Shown here one piece after another: positions 45,214 to 53,440 of a DNA stretch of 64,000 nt. Under the pieces are notes generated by a model, which made no database searches, had not been told where the DNA came from, and was given only the letters and a program-made list of their open reading frames with translations. This DNA comes from Mycobacterium sp. 1245805.9. GTDB lineage: Bacteria; Actinomycetota; Actinomycetes; Mycobacteriales; Mycobacteriaceae. Location of the stretch: NCBI RefSeq assembly GCF_001672915.1, contig NZ_LZKR01000034.1:51272-115271 (forward strand). Reading direction: 5' to 3'. The first letter of the stretch is position 1. The number at the start of each line of letters is the position of its first letter. The translations under genes were made by a program, and so were the position numbers.

Positions 45214-46080
45214 TTCCGTCGCCTGGCTGCGCGCCAGCGCCACCGCCGCGGCGATCATCACCGCGACCGACACGCCAAGCGCGACCATGCCGATGTTGTT
45301 GGTGCTCAACGTCTCACCCAGCACCGTAACGCCGAGCACTGATCCGACGATCGGTTCGGCGACGGTCACCGCGGGTAGCGACGCGGTGAGCGAGCCGGCC
45401 CGAAACGCCGACTGCTCCCAGGCCGTCGCCGCGAGGCCCAGCACCGCCCACACGTACAACTCGGGCGCGCGCAGCAACGCCGGGACGCCGTTGCCGAGCT
45501 GGTCGACGACGCCCTTCGTCAGGACCGTGAACAAGCCCCACAGCGAACCCGACATCAGGCCCAGCAGCATCGCGCCGACCCAACCCGGGAACATCTGGGC
45601 GCCAATCACACACAGAAACAAGCACGGACCAAGGACCAAGCCCACAACGATCCACGTCCGAACCGACCCGCGCGGGACTCCCGCCTGCGGGTTGCCGACC
45701 GTGACCACCACCGTCACCGCGGCGGCAAGCAGCACGGCCCAAATCCCTTGCCACCGAGTGATTCTGCGGTGGTTGGCCGCCGCGCTGATGAGCAACGCGA
45801 ACAGCAAGGAGGTCACCGACAGCGCCTGCACCAGCACCACGGACCCCAGGCCGAGCGCCGCGGCCTGCAATCCGAACCCGGCGGCGGCCACCAGGCTGCC
45901 CGTCCACCATCGCCGGTCGCGCAGCAGCCGGCGAAACAGCGCGAGGGTGCCGACCGGCTTGTCGGTGACCTGTTGGGCGGACCGCTGCTCGAGGACATCG
46001 CCGATGCCGATCATGAGCGCGGCGCCGATCGCGAGCAGTGCCGCGATGCCCGTCCTGCCCACGAGGGCCTCCTGCGTCAT
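45184..46080 (-). CDS. DMT/EamA-type multi-pass transporter, copy 2
   Basis: A 298-residue, roughly ten-helix transporter. It shares DVLEQRSAQQVTDKPVG and FRAGSLTASLPAVTVAEPIVGSVLG with the copy at 13209-14126, so the two are diverged paralogues. ATG 46080. It converges with the VOC gene (30 bases overlap) and lies just downstream of the DoxX-like gene in the same direction (39 bases). The substrate is unknown. Confidence 0.8.
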   Translation of the reverse strand: MTQEALVGRTGIAALLAIGAALMIGIGDVLEQRSAQQVTDKPVGTLALFRRLLRDRRWWTGSLVAAAGFGLQAAALGLGSVVLVQALSVTSLLFALLISAAANHRRITRWQGIWAVLLAAAVTVVVTVGNPQAGVPRGSVRTWIVVGLVLGPCLFLCVIGAQMFPGWVGAMLLGLMSGSLWGLFTVLTKGVVDQLGNGVPALLRAPELYVWAVLGLAATAWEQSAFRAGSLTASLPAVTVAEPIVGSVLGVTVLGETLSTNNIGMVALGVSVAVMIAAAVALARSQATESDVRRTDPV

Positions 46081-46119
46081 CCGCCCGTCTTCGCCGAGCG
46101 AATGCCCCGCGTGCCCGAG

Positions 46120-46512
46120 CTAGCTGTTGCGCCGGATCTTCAGCGCGGCGGTGATCATCGGGATCTGCAACGGTAGCCGGGCCAGCGCGGCGATGCGCAT
46201 CGGCCATGGCTTGCCCCACCACAACCGGCACATGTTGACGTTGGCCGGAAATACGCACACGAAAAGCACGGCGGCGGCCAGCGCGGCCAGCCGCCGGGTG
46301 CGCCGCGGCACCAGCAGCGCACCGACGGCGATCTCGGCGACTCCGGATGCGTAGGTATACAACCGCGCGTCGCCGGGCAGTTCGTCGGGCACGATGTCGT
46401 CGAATGGTTTGGGCGCCAGGAAGTGGACGGTGCCGACGCCCATCAACATCGCCGCGACTCGATATGCGGTGGTCCGGGTCGTATCACGTTCCACGAGGGG
46501 TGTGGTGGTCAT
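46120..46512 (-). CDS. DoxX-like small membrane protein
   Basis: A 130-residue four-helix membrane protein (VAAMLMGVGTVHFLAPKPFDDIVP, YASGVAEIAVGALLVP, LAALAAAVLFVCVFPANVNM, RIAALARLPLQIPMITAAL). This is the DoxX-like pattern. Start 46512 (MTTTPLVERD) follows the bicupin stop by 34 bases in the same direction. Role unknown; members have been linked to oxidative stress and membrane thiol systems. Confidence 0.75.
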   Translation of the reverse strand: MTTTPLVERDTTRTTAYRVAAMLMGVGTVHFLAPKPFDDIVPDELPGDARLYTYASGVAEIAVGALLVPRRTRRLAALAAAVLFVCVFPANVNMCRLWWGKPWPMRIAALARLPLQIPMITAALKIRRNS

Positions 46513-46546
46513 CGACCCATTGTGTCGTGCGCCGCGCAGGCGTCGC

Positions 46547-47605
46547 TCACTGCTCTCCCATTGCGTGGGCATCGACCGGGTTGCGCCGGTTGACGATCAG
46601 TGGGTCGGCCTTCGTGAACGGGAAGTCGGGCAGGTCGTCGATGTGCGTGCCGAACGTCGCCGCGAGCACCTTGCGCGAGTAGGCGCTTGCCGAGGCGCGA
46701 TACCCGATGTCGCCGGGGGTCGGTTGGTCGAAGAAGATGCAGAAGTGCATCTCGGGGGCGTCGAAGACCTCGATGTGGTGGGGGTAGGCGCGGGGAATGA
46801 AATACACATCGCCCTGGCGCAGGTACCACGTGTCGAGGGTGCCGTCCGGATCCATCACGGTCATCCGCGCCGCGCCACGGTTGACGTAGCCCATCTCCGC
46901 GGTGATCGGGTGCCAGTGCGGTTCGCGCATGCCGTCCTCGCGGATGCGCAACGAATACATCGACAGGTCTTTCAGCGCAGGCCAGTACTGCAGTCGTGCG
47001 GTTCGGGCCGAGCCGACGGCGATGCTGACGGGCGGCGTCATCGCCTCCACCGAGAATTTGTGTGGGTCATCGAAGTAGGCGCTCGCCGGCACGTCTGGCT
47101 CACCGTCACGGGCGGCCAACGCCCGGTCGCTGGTGTTGCGGCGGATCGCGGCGAAATCGGACGCCGGAAGGTCATAGGTGTTGCCCAGGACGGCGTCGGT
47201 CATGGCTCCGAAAGCCGCGCCCAGCCCAAAGTCCTCGGGCCGTTCGCTGCGGAAGGTGATGATGAATTCGCACACGTCGCTTCCGATGTTCTCGATGTGG
47301 TGCAGTGAACCGGAGTCGACGTGGAACATGTCGCCCGCCCGCACCACGAATGATGAGAATCGGCTGCCGGTGTCGAGCACCGAGACGAGTGCGGTGCCGG
47401 AGACGCAGTAGGTCAACTCGTTGGCGTTGGCATGCCAATGCGGGGTCCGCATCGCGCCCGGGTTGATCAGCAGCCGCTTGATCGACAGCCCCTTGAGGAT
47501 CGGGAAGGTGTCGGCGGTGAGGCGGCGCATCGAGCCGAGGTCGGACTCTTCGACGATTTCACCGTCCGTCAACGATGCGACGTGTTGGCTTGTCCGCGTG
47601 AGCAT
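46547..47605 (-). CDS. bicupin, oxalate-decarboxylase-like
   Basis: A 352-residue protein with two cupin barrels. The first metal site is HWHANANELTYCVSG with partner His in SGSLHHIENIG; the second is HWHPITAEMGYVNRG with His in RAYPHHIEVF. Both sites keep the His-x-His...Glu...His set needed for Mn or Fe. Plan and length match bicupin oxalate decarboxylases and related oxygenases; the substrate is not certain. There is no signal peptide. AGGAGGATGAA precedes ATG 47605. It is downstream of the racemase-like gene by 87 bases and could belong to the same transcript as the dioxygenase fusion. Confidence 0.85.
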   Translation of the reverse strand: MLTRTSQHVASLTDGEIVEESDLGSMRRLTADTFPILKGLSIKRLLINPGAMRTPHWHANANELTYCVSGTALVSVLDTGSRFSSFVVRAGDMFHVDSGSLHHIENIGSDVCEFIITFRSERPEDFGLGAAFGAMTDAVLGNTYDLPASDFAAIRRNTSDRALAARDGEPDVPASAYFDDPHKFSVEAMTPPVSIAVGSARTARLQYWPALKDLSMYSLRIREDGMREPHWHPITAEMGYVNRGAARMTVMDPDGTLDTWYLRQGDVYFIPRAYPHHIEVFDAPEMHFCIFFDQPTPGDIGYRASASAYSRKVLAATFGTHIDDLPDFPFTKADPLIVNRRNPVDAHAMGEQ

Positions 47606-47692
47606 TTCATCCTCCTGGGGGTGGATATCTCCTTGCGGCCCACTATGCCGCCCCAGCGGACGCCCGTCCAACACTCGTTTTGAATGCGATGA

Positions 47693-48475
47693 TCAACGCT
47701 GTTTATCGACGGCGACCCGCCTGGCTGTCACTGTCGTCCCCCAGGCACGGGCCGCGCCCAGCCGCATCGACTCCGGGTCGCCCGTAGTCAGGTACACGCG
47801 CTTGCCGAGTTTTGCGCCCTCGCTGAAGCCGTTGTAGCGCCCGGCAATCGCGGCGGCCATCCGCTCAACGGGGTCGATCAGGAGGGCGTGTGGCAGCGCA
47901 GCGGCGAACCACCTGGTTGCGGCCGGGTAATGGGTGCAGGCGAGGACGAGGGCATCAACGCGTCGCAGCGGCGCGAGAATCTTGCCCAGGTCGGCAAGGA
48001 ACTGTGGCGAGCCAGTGCGACCGGCCTCGATGTGCGCGGACAGCGGTTGTGCCACTCGCGACAACACAACTCGTCCCTGCCTGGCCAGCCCGCGCCGATA
48101 GTGACCGGCGGCGATGGTGCGCCGCCCGCCTATCACCCCAACCTGCCCGGTGAGATCTTCGGGGACCGAGGCCAACCCGTGATCGATGATTCCCCCGACA
48201 GGGACCGCGGCACCGCCGAGCCGCCCAACCACCGTGCTGGCGGCGTTGCACGCGAGCACCACCTCGGTGGCTCCGCGCTCGGCGAGTGCGTCGACCACCG
48301 TAGTGAGGCGGCCGGTCAGCTCGTCGACTCCCATCCGCCCGTAGGGGGTGGCGCCGGCGTCCGACCAATACAGCACCGGCAACCCGGGAGCCGCTCGGTC
48401 GAGGGCCTGTACCAGGCCCAGGCCGCCGATGCCCCAGTCCACTATGCCCAAGCAAGAGTTCGTGTTCATGGGCAT
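47693..48475 (-). CDS. Asp/Glu-racemase-family protein, divergent MurI-like
   Basis: A 260-residue racemase-fold protein. Both catalytic Cys are present: Cys76 in VLACNAAS and Cys180 in LVLACTHYP. The N-terminal motif, DSG(I/V)GG in glutamate racemases, is D13-W14-G-I-G-G here; a Trp replaces Ser at a substrate-contacting position, suggesting a different or larger substrate. Mycobacteria need only one MurI for cell-wall D-Glu, so this is probably a specialised second enzyme. Its start overlaps the stop of the dioxygenase-caspase-methyltransferase gene (TGATG), showing tight coupling. Confidence 0.8.
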   Translation of the reverse strand: MPMNTNSCLGIVDWGIGGLGLVQALDRAAPGLPVLYWSDAGATPYGRMGVDELTGRLTTVVDALAERGATEVVLACNAASTVVGRLGGAAVPVGGIIDHGLASVPEDLTGQVGVIGGRRTIAAGHYRRGLARQGRVVLSRVAQPLSAHIEAGRTGSPQFLADLGKILAPLRRVDALVLACTHYPAATRWFAAALPHALLIDPVERMAAAIAGRYNGFSEGAKLGKRVYLTTGDPESMRLGAARAWGTTVTARRVAVDKQR

Positions 48476-50418
48476 CAGGGGTAGGAGAGCGGGGTCGTGC
48501 GGCCCTTGGGAAGGGGACCTGAATCGAAAGCCAGCACCCTCTGCGACATGGTGGTGGTCAATGTTTTCAGGCCGGCGTCGGGGAAGCGGCTACCGAAGTA
48601 CCAGCGATACTCGTGCTCGGCGCGGATTGGATTGTGCCGCAGCATCTCCCGCCAGTCGGGGTGGGTGGTCAACGCGGCCAGGTCGCTGGTGAACTGCGGG
48701 CGGACCCGCCGTGACCGGAGGTGCGCGAATGCCGACCGGGCGAGCAGGCCGAGCTCGCGCACCCGCACCGGGTGTTCGACCATGTCGACGACCCACAGCT
48801 GTCCGCCCGGGGCGAGCACCCGCCGGATCTCTGCCATGACCGGATCCCAGTCCAGGTACCGGAAGGACAGAAACGAGATCACCACATCGACGTGGTCGTC
48901 GGGAACGTCCAGCGCCGGCCCGCTGGTTTTGATGAACCGCAGCCGGGCGCGGTCGCGGCTACGCTCCCGTGCCCGAGCCAGCATTCCGGCGGAGGTGTCC
49001 ACCCCGATCCCGAAGTCGACGGCCCCGATGTCGTCCAGTGCGCGCAGCAATGCTCCATTGCCGCAACCGATCTCGAGCACCCGAAGCGGCCTCCCGAGCG
49101 TGGCGCGAGTGCGCGTCGCCTTTTCGGCGATCCACCGCCACTCGGCGGCCCGGACGCGGATGTCGGTGTAGGCGCGGTCGTAGAGCTCGGCCACGCGGTC
49201 GTAGGACCGCTCCGTAATCGCTGCGGCGGGAACGCTTTCCACCATTGGCTCGGCGGCACCCCCGAGATACTTGTGGACGCTGCCCGCTAAGCCGTGGGAC
49301 TTCTTGCCGGGCGTGGCGATCATGTAGAGACTCGGGCGTGCCGTCGGTTGGCGGCCCGCCCACGCGAACCGGTCTTTGCGGGTCGACACGGTCGTGTAGT
49401 TGTAATTGCCGAACGCGGGAACCCCGAACACCTCGGCGAAGAACGGCGCGAACCAGCGTGCCGTTCGGCAGGCATGGAAATACGCCCGCCCGTCGGCGGC
49501 GAACGGGATTGTCATGGCCCGCCATTCGTGCGGGGAGAACTGCTCGGGCCAGTCCGTCGAACCGAACATCGGTCCGTACATGCCCGCATGGCTGATCAGG
49601 TGCAGCTCGCTCAGCACCCGCCCCGCGTTGGCGAATTCGGCCAACTTGGCCAGGAAGTCGGCCTTGTGGTGCACGCCGGAGACGATCACCTCGGCGTCGG
49701 GATGGGTGACCGCCAGCTCGCGGCCCATCGTCGCCGCGGCCACCCCGAACTCTGCCGACCCGCCGCGGTAGTGGGTGGTGTGTGCTACCCACAGCAGCGG
49801 CTTTGTTTCGGTTTTGGGCGCGACGCGGGCGAAAGGGACGCGAGGATGATCACCCTGCGGGATCCAGGCGCCGAAGTTGCCGACCAGCTCGAGCACTTCG
49901 GCCCGCTCCAGGTCGAACACCCGCATGCTGGACGCCGGCGGGCTGTAAAAATGCAGCGTCAGACCGCGCGCCCCGGCCGTCATGTCATGAATGTCCTCGG
50001 GCGCAATGCGAATCGGTACGCCCTCGGACCGGGTCGCGTGTTCGGCGATGACTAGGCGCGGGCCATCCCAGCCGAACCGCCGTTCGATGAACGTGCCCTC
50101 GATCGGGATGACGAATCCGCCTGCCCCGCCGTGGTCATGGGGCGCGCAGCTGTGTCCCGGGCGCCAGCGGGCGAGCATGATTTCCACCTCGTCGTCGGCC
50201 CGCAGGATCGAGCGTGAGTAGGGCTCTCCCTCATTGGGGGGTTTCGCCACTTCGGCCAGCGTCGGCCCGGCTTGGGCTACGCGGGCCAGTAGCTCGGGTC
50301 CCGGCAGCTCGCCGCGGATGGCGACTGCGGCCAGGGTGTCAAGTAGCGCGGCCAGCTCCGCGAGCGCGTCGCTGGTAGCGGGCGAGTGGTGGTGGGCCCG
50401 GTGGGCTGTGTCGGTCAT
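48475..50418 (-). CDS. fusion: cysteine-dioxygenase-like cupin + caspase/CHAT-like + SAM methyltransferase
   Basis: A 647-residue three-domain protein. Domain 1 (about 1-190) is a thiol-dioxygenase cupin: PHDHGGAGGF with His94/His96 and third ligand His144 in EDIHD. Domain 2 (about 200-400) has the look of clan CD caspase/CHAT hydrolases: ELHLISHAG with His277 and AYFHACRTA with Cys317, with strand-helix order to match. Domain 3 (about 405-600) is a class I methyltransferase with VLEIGCGNG at 447-455. No signal peptide. GAGGAA precedes ATG 50418. It overlaps the racemase-like gene and lies below an extended SARP-type repeat array. The combination suggests processing of a sulfur-containing amino acid or peptide, but I know no characterised example. 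Confidence 0.7.
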   Translation of the reverse strand: MTDTAHRAHHHSPATSDALAELAALLDTLAAVAIRGELPGPELLARVAQAGPTLAEVAKPPNEGEPYSRSILRADDEVEIMLARWRPGHSCAPHDHGGAGGFVIPIEGTFIERRFGWDGPRLVIAEHATRSEGVPIRIAPEDIHDMTAGARGLTLHFYSPPASSMRVFDLERAEVLELVGNFGAWIPQGDHPRVPFARVAPKTETKPLLWVAHTTHYRGGSAEFGVAAATMGRELAVTHPDAEVIVSGVHHKADFLAKLAEFANAGRVLSELHLISHAGMYGPMFGSTDWPEQFSPHEWRAMTIPFAADGRAYFHACRTARWFAPFFAEVFGVPAFGNYNYTTVSTRKDRFAWAGRQPTARPSLYMIATPGKKSHGLAGSVHKYLGGAAEPMVESVPAAAITERSYDRVAELYDRAYTDIRVRAAEWRWIAEKATRTRATLGRPLRVLEIGCGNGALLRALDDIGAVDFGIGVDTSAGMLARARERSRDRARLRFIKTSGPALDVPDDHVDVVISFLSFRYLDWDPVMAEIRRVLAPGGQLWVVDMVEHPVRVRELGLLARSAFAHLRSRRVRPQFTSDLAALTTHPDWREMLRHNPIRAEHEYRWYFGSRFPDAGLKTLTTTMSQRVLAFDSGPLPKGRTTPLSYP

Positions 50419-50476
50419 CTCGGATTCCTCGTGCTAGAAGAGATGGCCGGGTCTGGGATCGCGCCTCGGTGCTGTC

Positions 50477-50541
50477 CTTTCGCGGCCGTTGCGCATACGC
50501 TTTCGCCGCGTCCTTGCGCAATCCTTGCGCGATTCTTGGAA
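50477..50541 (-). promoter_or_regulatory. SARP-type heptamer array C upstream of the dioxygenase fusion operon
   Basis: CTTTCGC (50477), GTTGCGC (50488), CTTTCGC (50500), CTTGCGC (50513), CTTGCGC (50524) and degenerate CTTGGAA (50535). Pairs 50477/50488 and triplet 50513/50524/50535 are exactly 11 bases apart. The leading block GCTGTCCTT is shared with the array at 10466, 40 kb away. The orientation relative to the leftward gene is the same at all three arrays. Confidence 0.6.
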
Positions 50542-50677
50542 ATGCCTCAGGAGTCACGTTCGCCCCAAACGCCACAAAATGGGAGGGGTTCCGAAGTACT
50601 TAGCCCGTTACTATTGGCCATACGGTATTTGGTACGATTCGCCGCGTCTGTCCGCCCACCGCAACGAGGTTGAAAAC

Positions 50678-51853
50678 ATGGCTACACCCGTGATCGTCGG
50701 CGCCACCAGGACGGCAATCGGCCGCTCCTTCAAGGGCGCGCTCGTCAACACGCCGCCCGAGACGCTGATCACCACGGTCCTCCCTGAGGTGGTGCGCAGG
50801 TCGGGCATCGACCCCTCCGCCATCGACGACATCATCTTCGCCGAATCGCACTACGGCGGTGGGGATTTGGCCCGGTACGCCGCCGCGGCGACCGGCATGG
50901 AGGACATCCCCGGCCAGGCGGTGAACCGGCACTGCGCGGGGAGCCTCACCGCGATCGGCAACGCCGCGGCCCAGATCGGCTCCGGGATGGAGCGCGTGCT
51001 CATCGCCGGCGGCGTGCAGTCGCTGTCCATGACGCCGTTGATGAACCAGCGCATCCCCGGCCCCGAGCTGAAGTTCGAGGAGCGCTGGCTGCCGCCGACG
51101 CACGTCGAGACCCCGGAAGCGCCGACGAAGGACATGTCGATCACCGTCGGGTGGAACACCGCGCAGAAGGTCGGCATCACCCGCGAGGAGATGGACGCCT
51201 GGGCGGCCCGGTCACACGAGCGCGCTATCGCCGCGATGGACGCCGGCAAGTTTCTCGACGAGATCGTTCCGCTGAAGATCACCCAGTTCGACGGGTCGGT
51301 GACCGACTTCTCGGTCGACGAGCATCCCCGGCGCGACACCACCATCGAGAAGCTCGCCGGCCTCAAGGTGCTGCACCCCGAGATCGAGGGATTTTCGATC
51401 ACAGCGGGCAACAGCAGCGGAACCAACGACGCCGCGGCGGCGGTCGCGCTGGTGGACCGCGACTACGCGCTCGCCGAGAAGCTGAACGTGATGGGCACGG
51501 TCAGGGCCTGGGCCGCCGTGGGCGTGCCGCCCCGCGACTGCGGCCTGGGCGCGGTCAAGGTGATCGGCAAGGTGCTGCAGCGCGCCGGGCTGTCGGTGGA
51601 CGACGTGGCCCTGTGGGAGATCAACGAGGCGTTCGCCTCCGTGCCGATCGCCGCGTGCCGCGAATACGGCATCGACGAGGAGAAGGTGAACTTCTCCGGC
51701 AGCGGCTGCAGCCTCGGCCACCCCATCGCGGCCTCGGGTGCGCGCATGGTCACCACCCTGGCCTACGAGCTGGCGCGACGCGGCGGCGGCATCGGCGTCG
51801 CGGCGATGTGTGCGGGCGGCGGTCAGGGCGGCGCGGTCGTCATCGAGGTCTGA
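50678..51853 (+). CDS. thiolase / acetyl-CoA acetyltransferase (FadA type)
   Basis: A 391-residue thiolase. The nucleophilic Cys86 is in NRHCAGSL, His348 in LGHPIAASG and Cys378 in AMCAGGGQGG; NEAFAS carries the conserved Asn. It catalyses CoA-dependent cleavage of 3-ketoacyl-CoA or the reverse condensation. It is divergent from the dioxygenase fusion and shares its intergenic region, but has its own promoter zone near 50600-50640. It stands without an adjacent FadB. Confidence 0.9.
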   Translation: MATPVIVGATRTAIGRSFKGALVNTPPETLITTVLPEVVRRSGIDPSAIDDIIFAESHYGGGDLARYAAAATGMEDIPGQAVNRHCAGSLTAIGNAAAQIGSGMERVLIAGGVQSLSMTPLMNQRIPGPELKFEERWLPPTHVETPEAPTKDMSITVGWNTAQKVGITREEMDAWAARSHERAIAAMDAGKFLDEIVPLKITQFDGSVTDFSVDEHPRRDTTIEKLAGLKVLHPEIEGFSITAGNSSGTNDAAAAVALVDRDYALAEKLNVMGTVRAWAAVGVPPRDCGLGAVKVIGKVLQRAGLSVDDVALWEINEAFASVPIAACREYGIDEEKVNFSGSGCSLGHPIAASGARMVTTLAYELARRGGGIGVAAMCAGGGQGGAVVIEV

Positions 51854-51945
51854 CCGGCTCACCTTTCGGCGCCAGCGTGCGGCCAGACGCACGCTCGCAG
51901 CCGAGCGTGCGGCGAGCCGCCCGTTGGGGGCGCGGAAGCCCGGCT

Positions 51946-52560
51946 CTAGTTGCAGAACGTGTAGCCGATGAATTGGGCGTCGCGCGCGTTGGCGACCGAG
52001 TAGTTGACGTAGTGCACCGCCGGCATCCCGTTGTACTGGGTGTTGGTTTTCTGCGCGGTGGGCGGGGGGACCGCCTTGGGGAAGGCCAGGATCAGGTCGG
52101 CGAAGATCTTGAGCCCCGCCTGGCAGATCGCGTCGGGCCGGGGCGGCTGGGCGTTCCACGCGTGCACGACGACCGGGTCGGTGAGCTGATAGCCCGCGGC
52201 GCAGTTGGGATCGCAGATCTTGAAGACCGCGGTGCCGGTGCCGTCGGCGCCCTGTGGTCCCCACGAGGTCCACGACATGTCTTGCAGCGCAACGGCAACG
52301 CTGGCGCATCCCAATATGTTGAGCTTCTTCGGGCGCTCGACGGGCGGGACCGACGGGTTGTAACAGCCCGGGATGGCGAAGCTGGTCGGTGGCGACGGCT
52401 GGGTGGTGGCCTGCCCCGGAGTGCTCCGGTGGCCGTGCACCAGCTTCACGCTGACGAAGGCGAGTACACCGATCAGCAGCACAGCCAGGATGACACCCAC
52501 GACCCCCAGGCGTCCCCCCGGAAACCGCAGCCGACTCGATGACGAGACGTCGCCGCTCAC
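51946..52560 (-). CDS. membrane-anchored extracytoplasmic protein, unknown
   Basis: A 204-residue protein with one membrane helix (LGVVGVILAVLLIGVLAFVSVKLV, about 19-42) after a short cytosolic tail, then a Ser/Thr/Pro linker and an outside domain with about six Cys (IPGCYN, LGCASV, KICDPNCAAG, AICQAG, YTFCN). The Cys pattern indicates disulfides. GTG 52560. Family not recognised; resembles other small mycobacterial Cys-rich exported proteins. Confidence 0.7.
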   Translation of the reverse strand: MSGDVSSSSRLRFPGGRLGVVGVILAVLLIGVLAFVSVKLVHGHRSTPGQATTQPSPPTSFAIPGCYNPSVPPVERPKKLNILGCASVAVALQDMSWTSWGPQGADGTGTAVFKICDPNCAAGYQLTDPVVVHAWNAQPPRPDAICQAGLKIFADLILAFPKAVPPPTAQKTNTQYNGMPAVHYVNYSVANARDAQFIGYTFCN

Positions 52561-52662
52561 GCTTACCAGGTTATGGCAGAAACGGCCGACCCGGGCGGCG
52601 CTGCCGCAAGAATCGTCGCAGGGTAAATTTGGTCAACGCTACCAACTTATTGAGGATTACCG

Positions 52663-53406
52663 ATGGATGATCATGCTCTGGCCGCGCGGCTGGCCGCGGA
52701 GGCGGGACGCCTGCTGCTCGGGGTGCGCGAGGAATTCGCCGAGGCCGACGCCGGCGAGCGAAAAGCCGCGGGGGACAAGAGGTCCCACGACTTCCTGATG
52801 GAGGCCCTGGGCGCCGAGGGGCGCGACGACGCGGTGCTGTCCGAGGAGGGCGCCGACGACCCGGTGCGGTTGCGCTCACAGCGGGTCTGGATCGTCGACC
52901 CGCTCGACGGGACGCGGGAATTCTCCGAGCTCGGCCGCGACGACTGGGCCGTGCACGTGGCGCTCTGGCAGGACGGTGAACTCGTCGCCGGCGCGGTGGC
53001 GCTGCCGGCGCAGGGGATCACGTTGGCGACTCCCCACGTCACCGCGCCCCCGGCCGCGCCGGACCAGACGCGCATCGTGGTCTCGCGCACCCGGCCGCCC
53101 GCGCTCGCCCTGGCCGTCCGCGACGCGCTGGACGGCGTCCTCGTCGAAATGGGTTCCGCCGGAGCGAAAGTGGCGTCGATCGTGCAGGGTCTCTCGGACG
53201 TGTACGTGCATGCGGGCGGCCAGTTCGAATGGGACTCGGCCGCGCCGGTGGCGGTGGCCCGCGCCGCCGGGTTGCACACGTCCCGCATCGACGGCTCGCC
53301 GCTGGCGTACAACCAGCCCGACCCTAAGCTGCCCGACGTCGTGGTGTGCCGCCCCGAACTCGCCGCTACGGTGCTGGCCGCAACTTCGGCGCCGAACGTC
53401 GAGTAG
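52663..53406 (+). CDS. cysQ: CysQ-type 3'-phosphoadenosine-5'-phosphate phosphatase
   Basis: A 247-residue inositol-monophosphatase-family enzyme. Metal motifs: LSEEGADD near 59-66, WIVDPLDGTREF near 76-87 and QFEWDSAAPVAVA near 186-198. The sequence closely follows M. tuberculosis CysQ (Rv2131c), including SAGAK, HAGGQ(F/W)EWDSAAP and DGSPLAYNQ. It removes 3'-phosphate from PAP and related sulfation by-products. The neighbours are not sulfur-assimilation genes. It converges with the TetR gene. Confidence 0.88.
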   Translation: MDDHALAARLAAEAGRLLLGVREEFAEADAGERKAAGDKRSHDFLMEALGAEGRDDAVLSEEGADDPVRLRSQRVWIVDPLDGTREFSELGRDDWAVHVALWQDGELVAGAVALPAQGITLATPHVTAPPAAPDQTRIVVSRTRPPALALAVRDALDGVLVEMGSAGAKVASIVQGLSDVYVHAGGQFEWDSAAPVAVARAAGLHTSRIDGSPLAYNQPDPKLPDVVVCRPELAATVLAATSAPNVE

Positions 53407-53440
53407 TCGCGGCCACCGGGCCGGTCGGCCACTCCGCCGC

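Noticed and set aside
47632..47638. A single CTTGCGG upstream of the bicupin that resembles the SARP heptamer.
   Set aside because: No partner at 11-base spacing, so it does not form an array.
52602..52621. Two degenerate CGCAAG/TCGCAG words 11 bases apart near 52603.
   Set aside because: Too far from the heptamer consensus and only two copies; probably chance.
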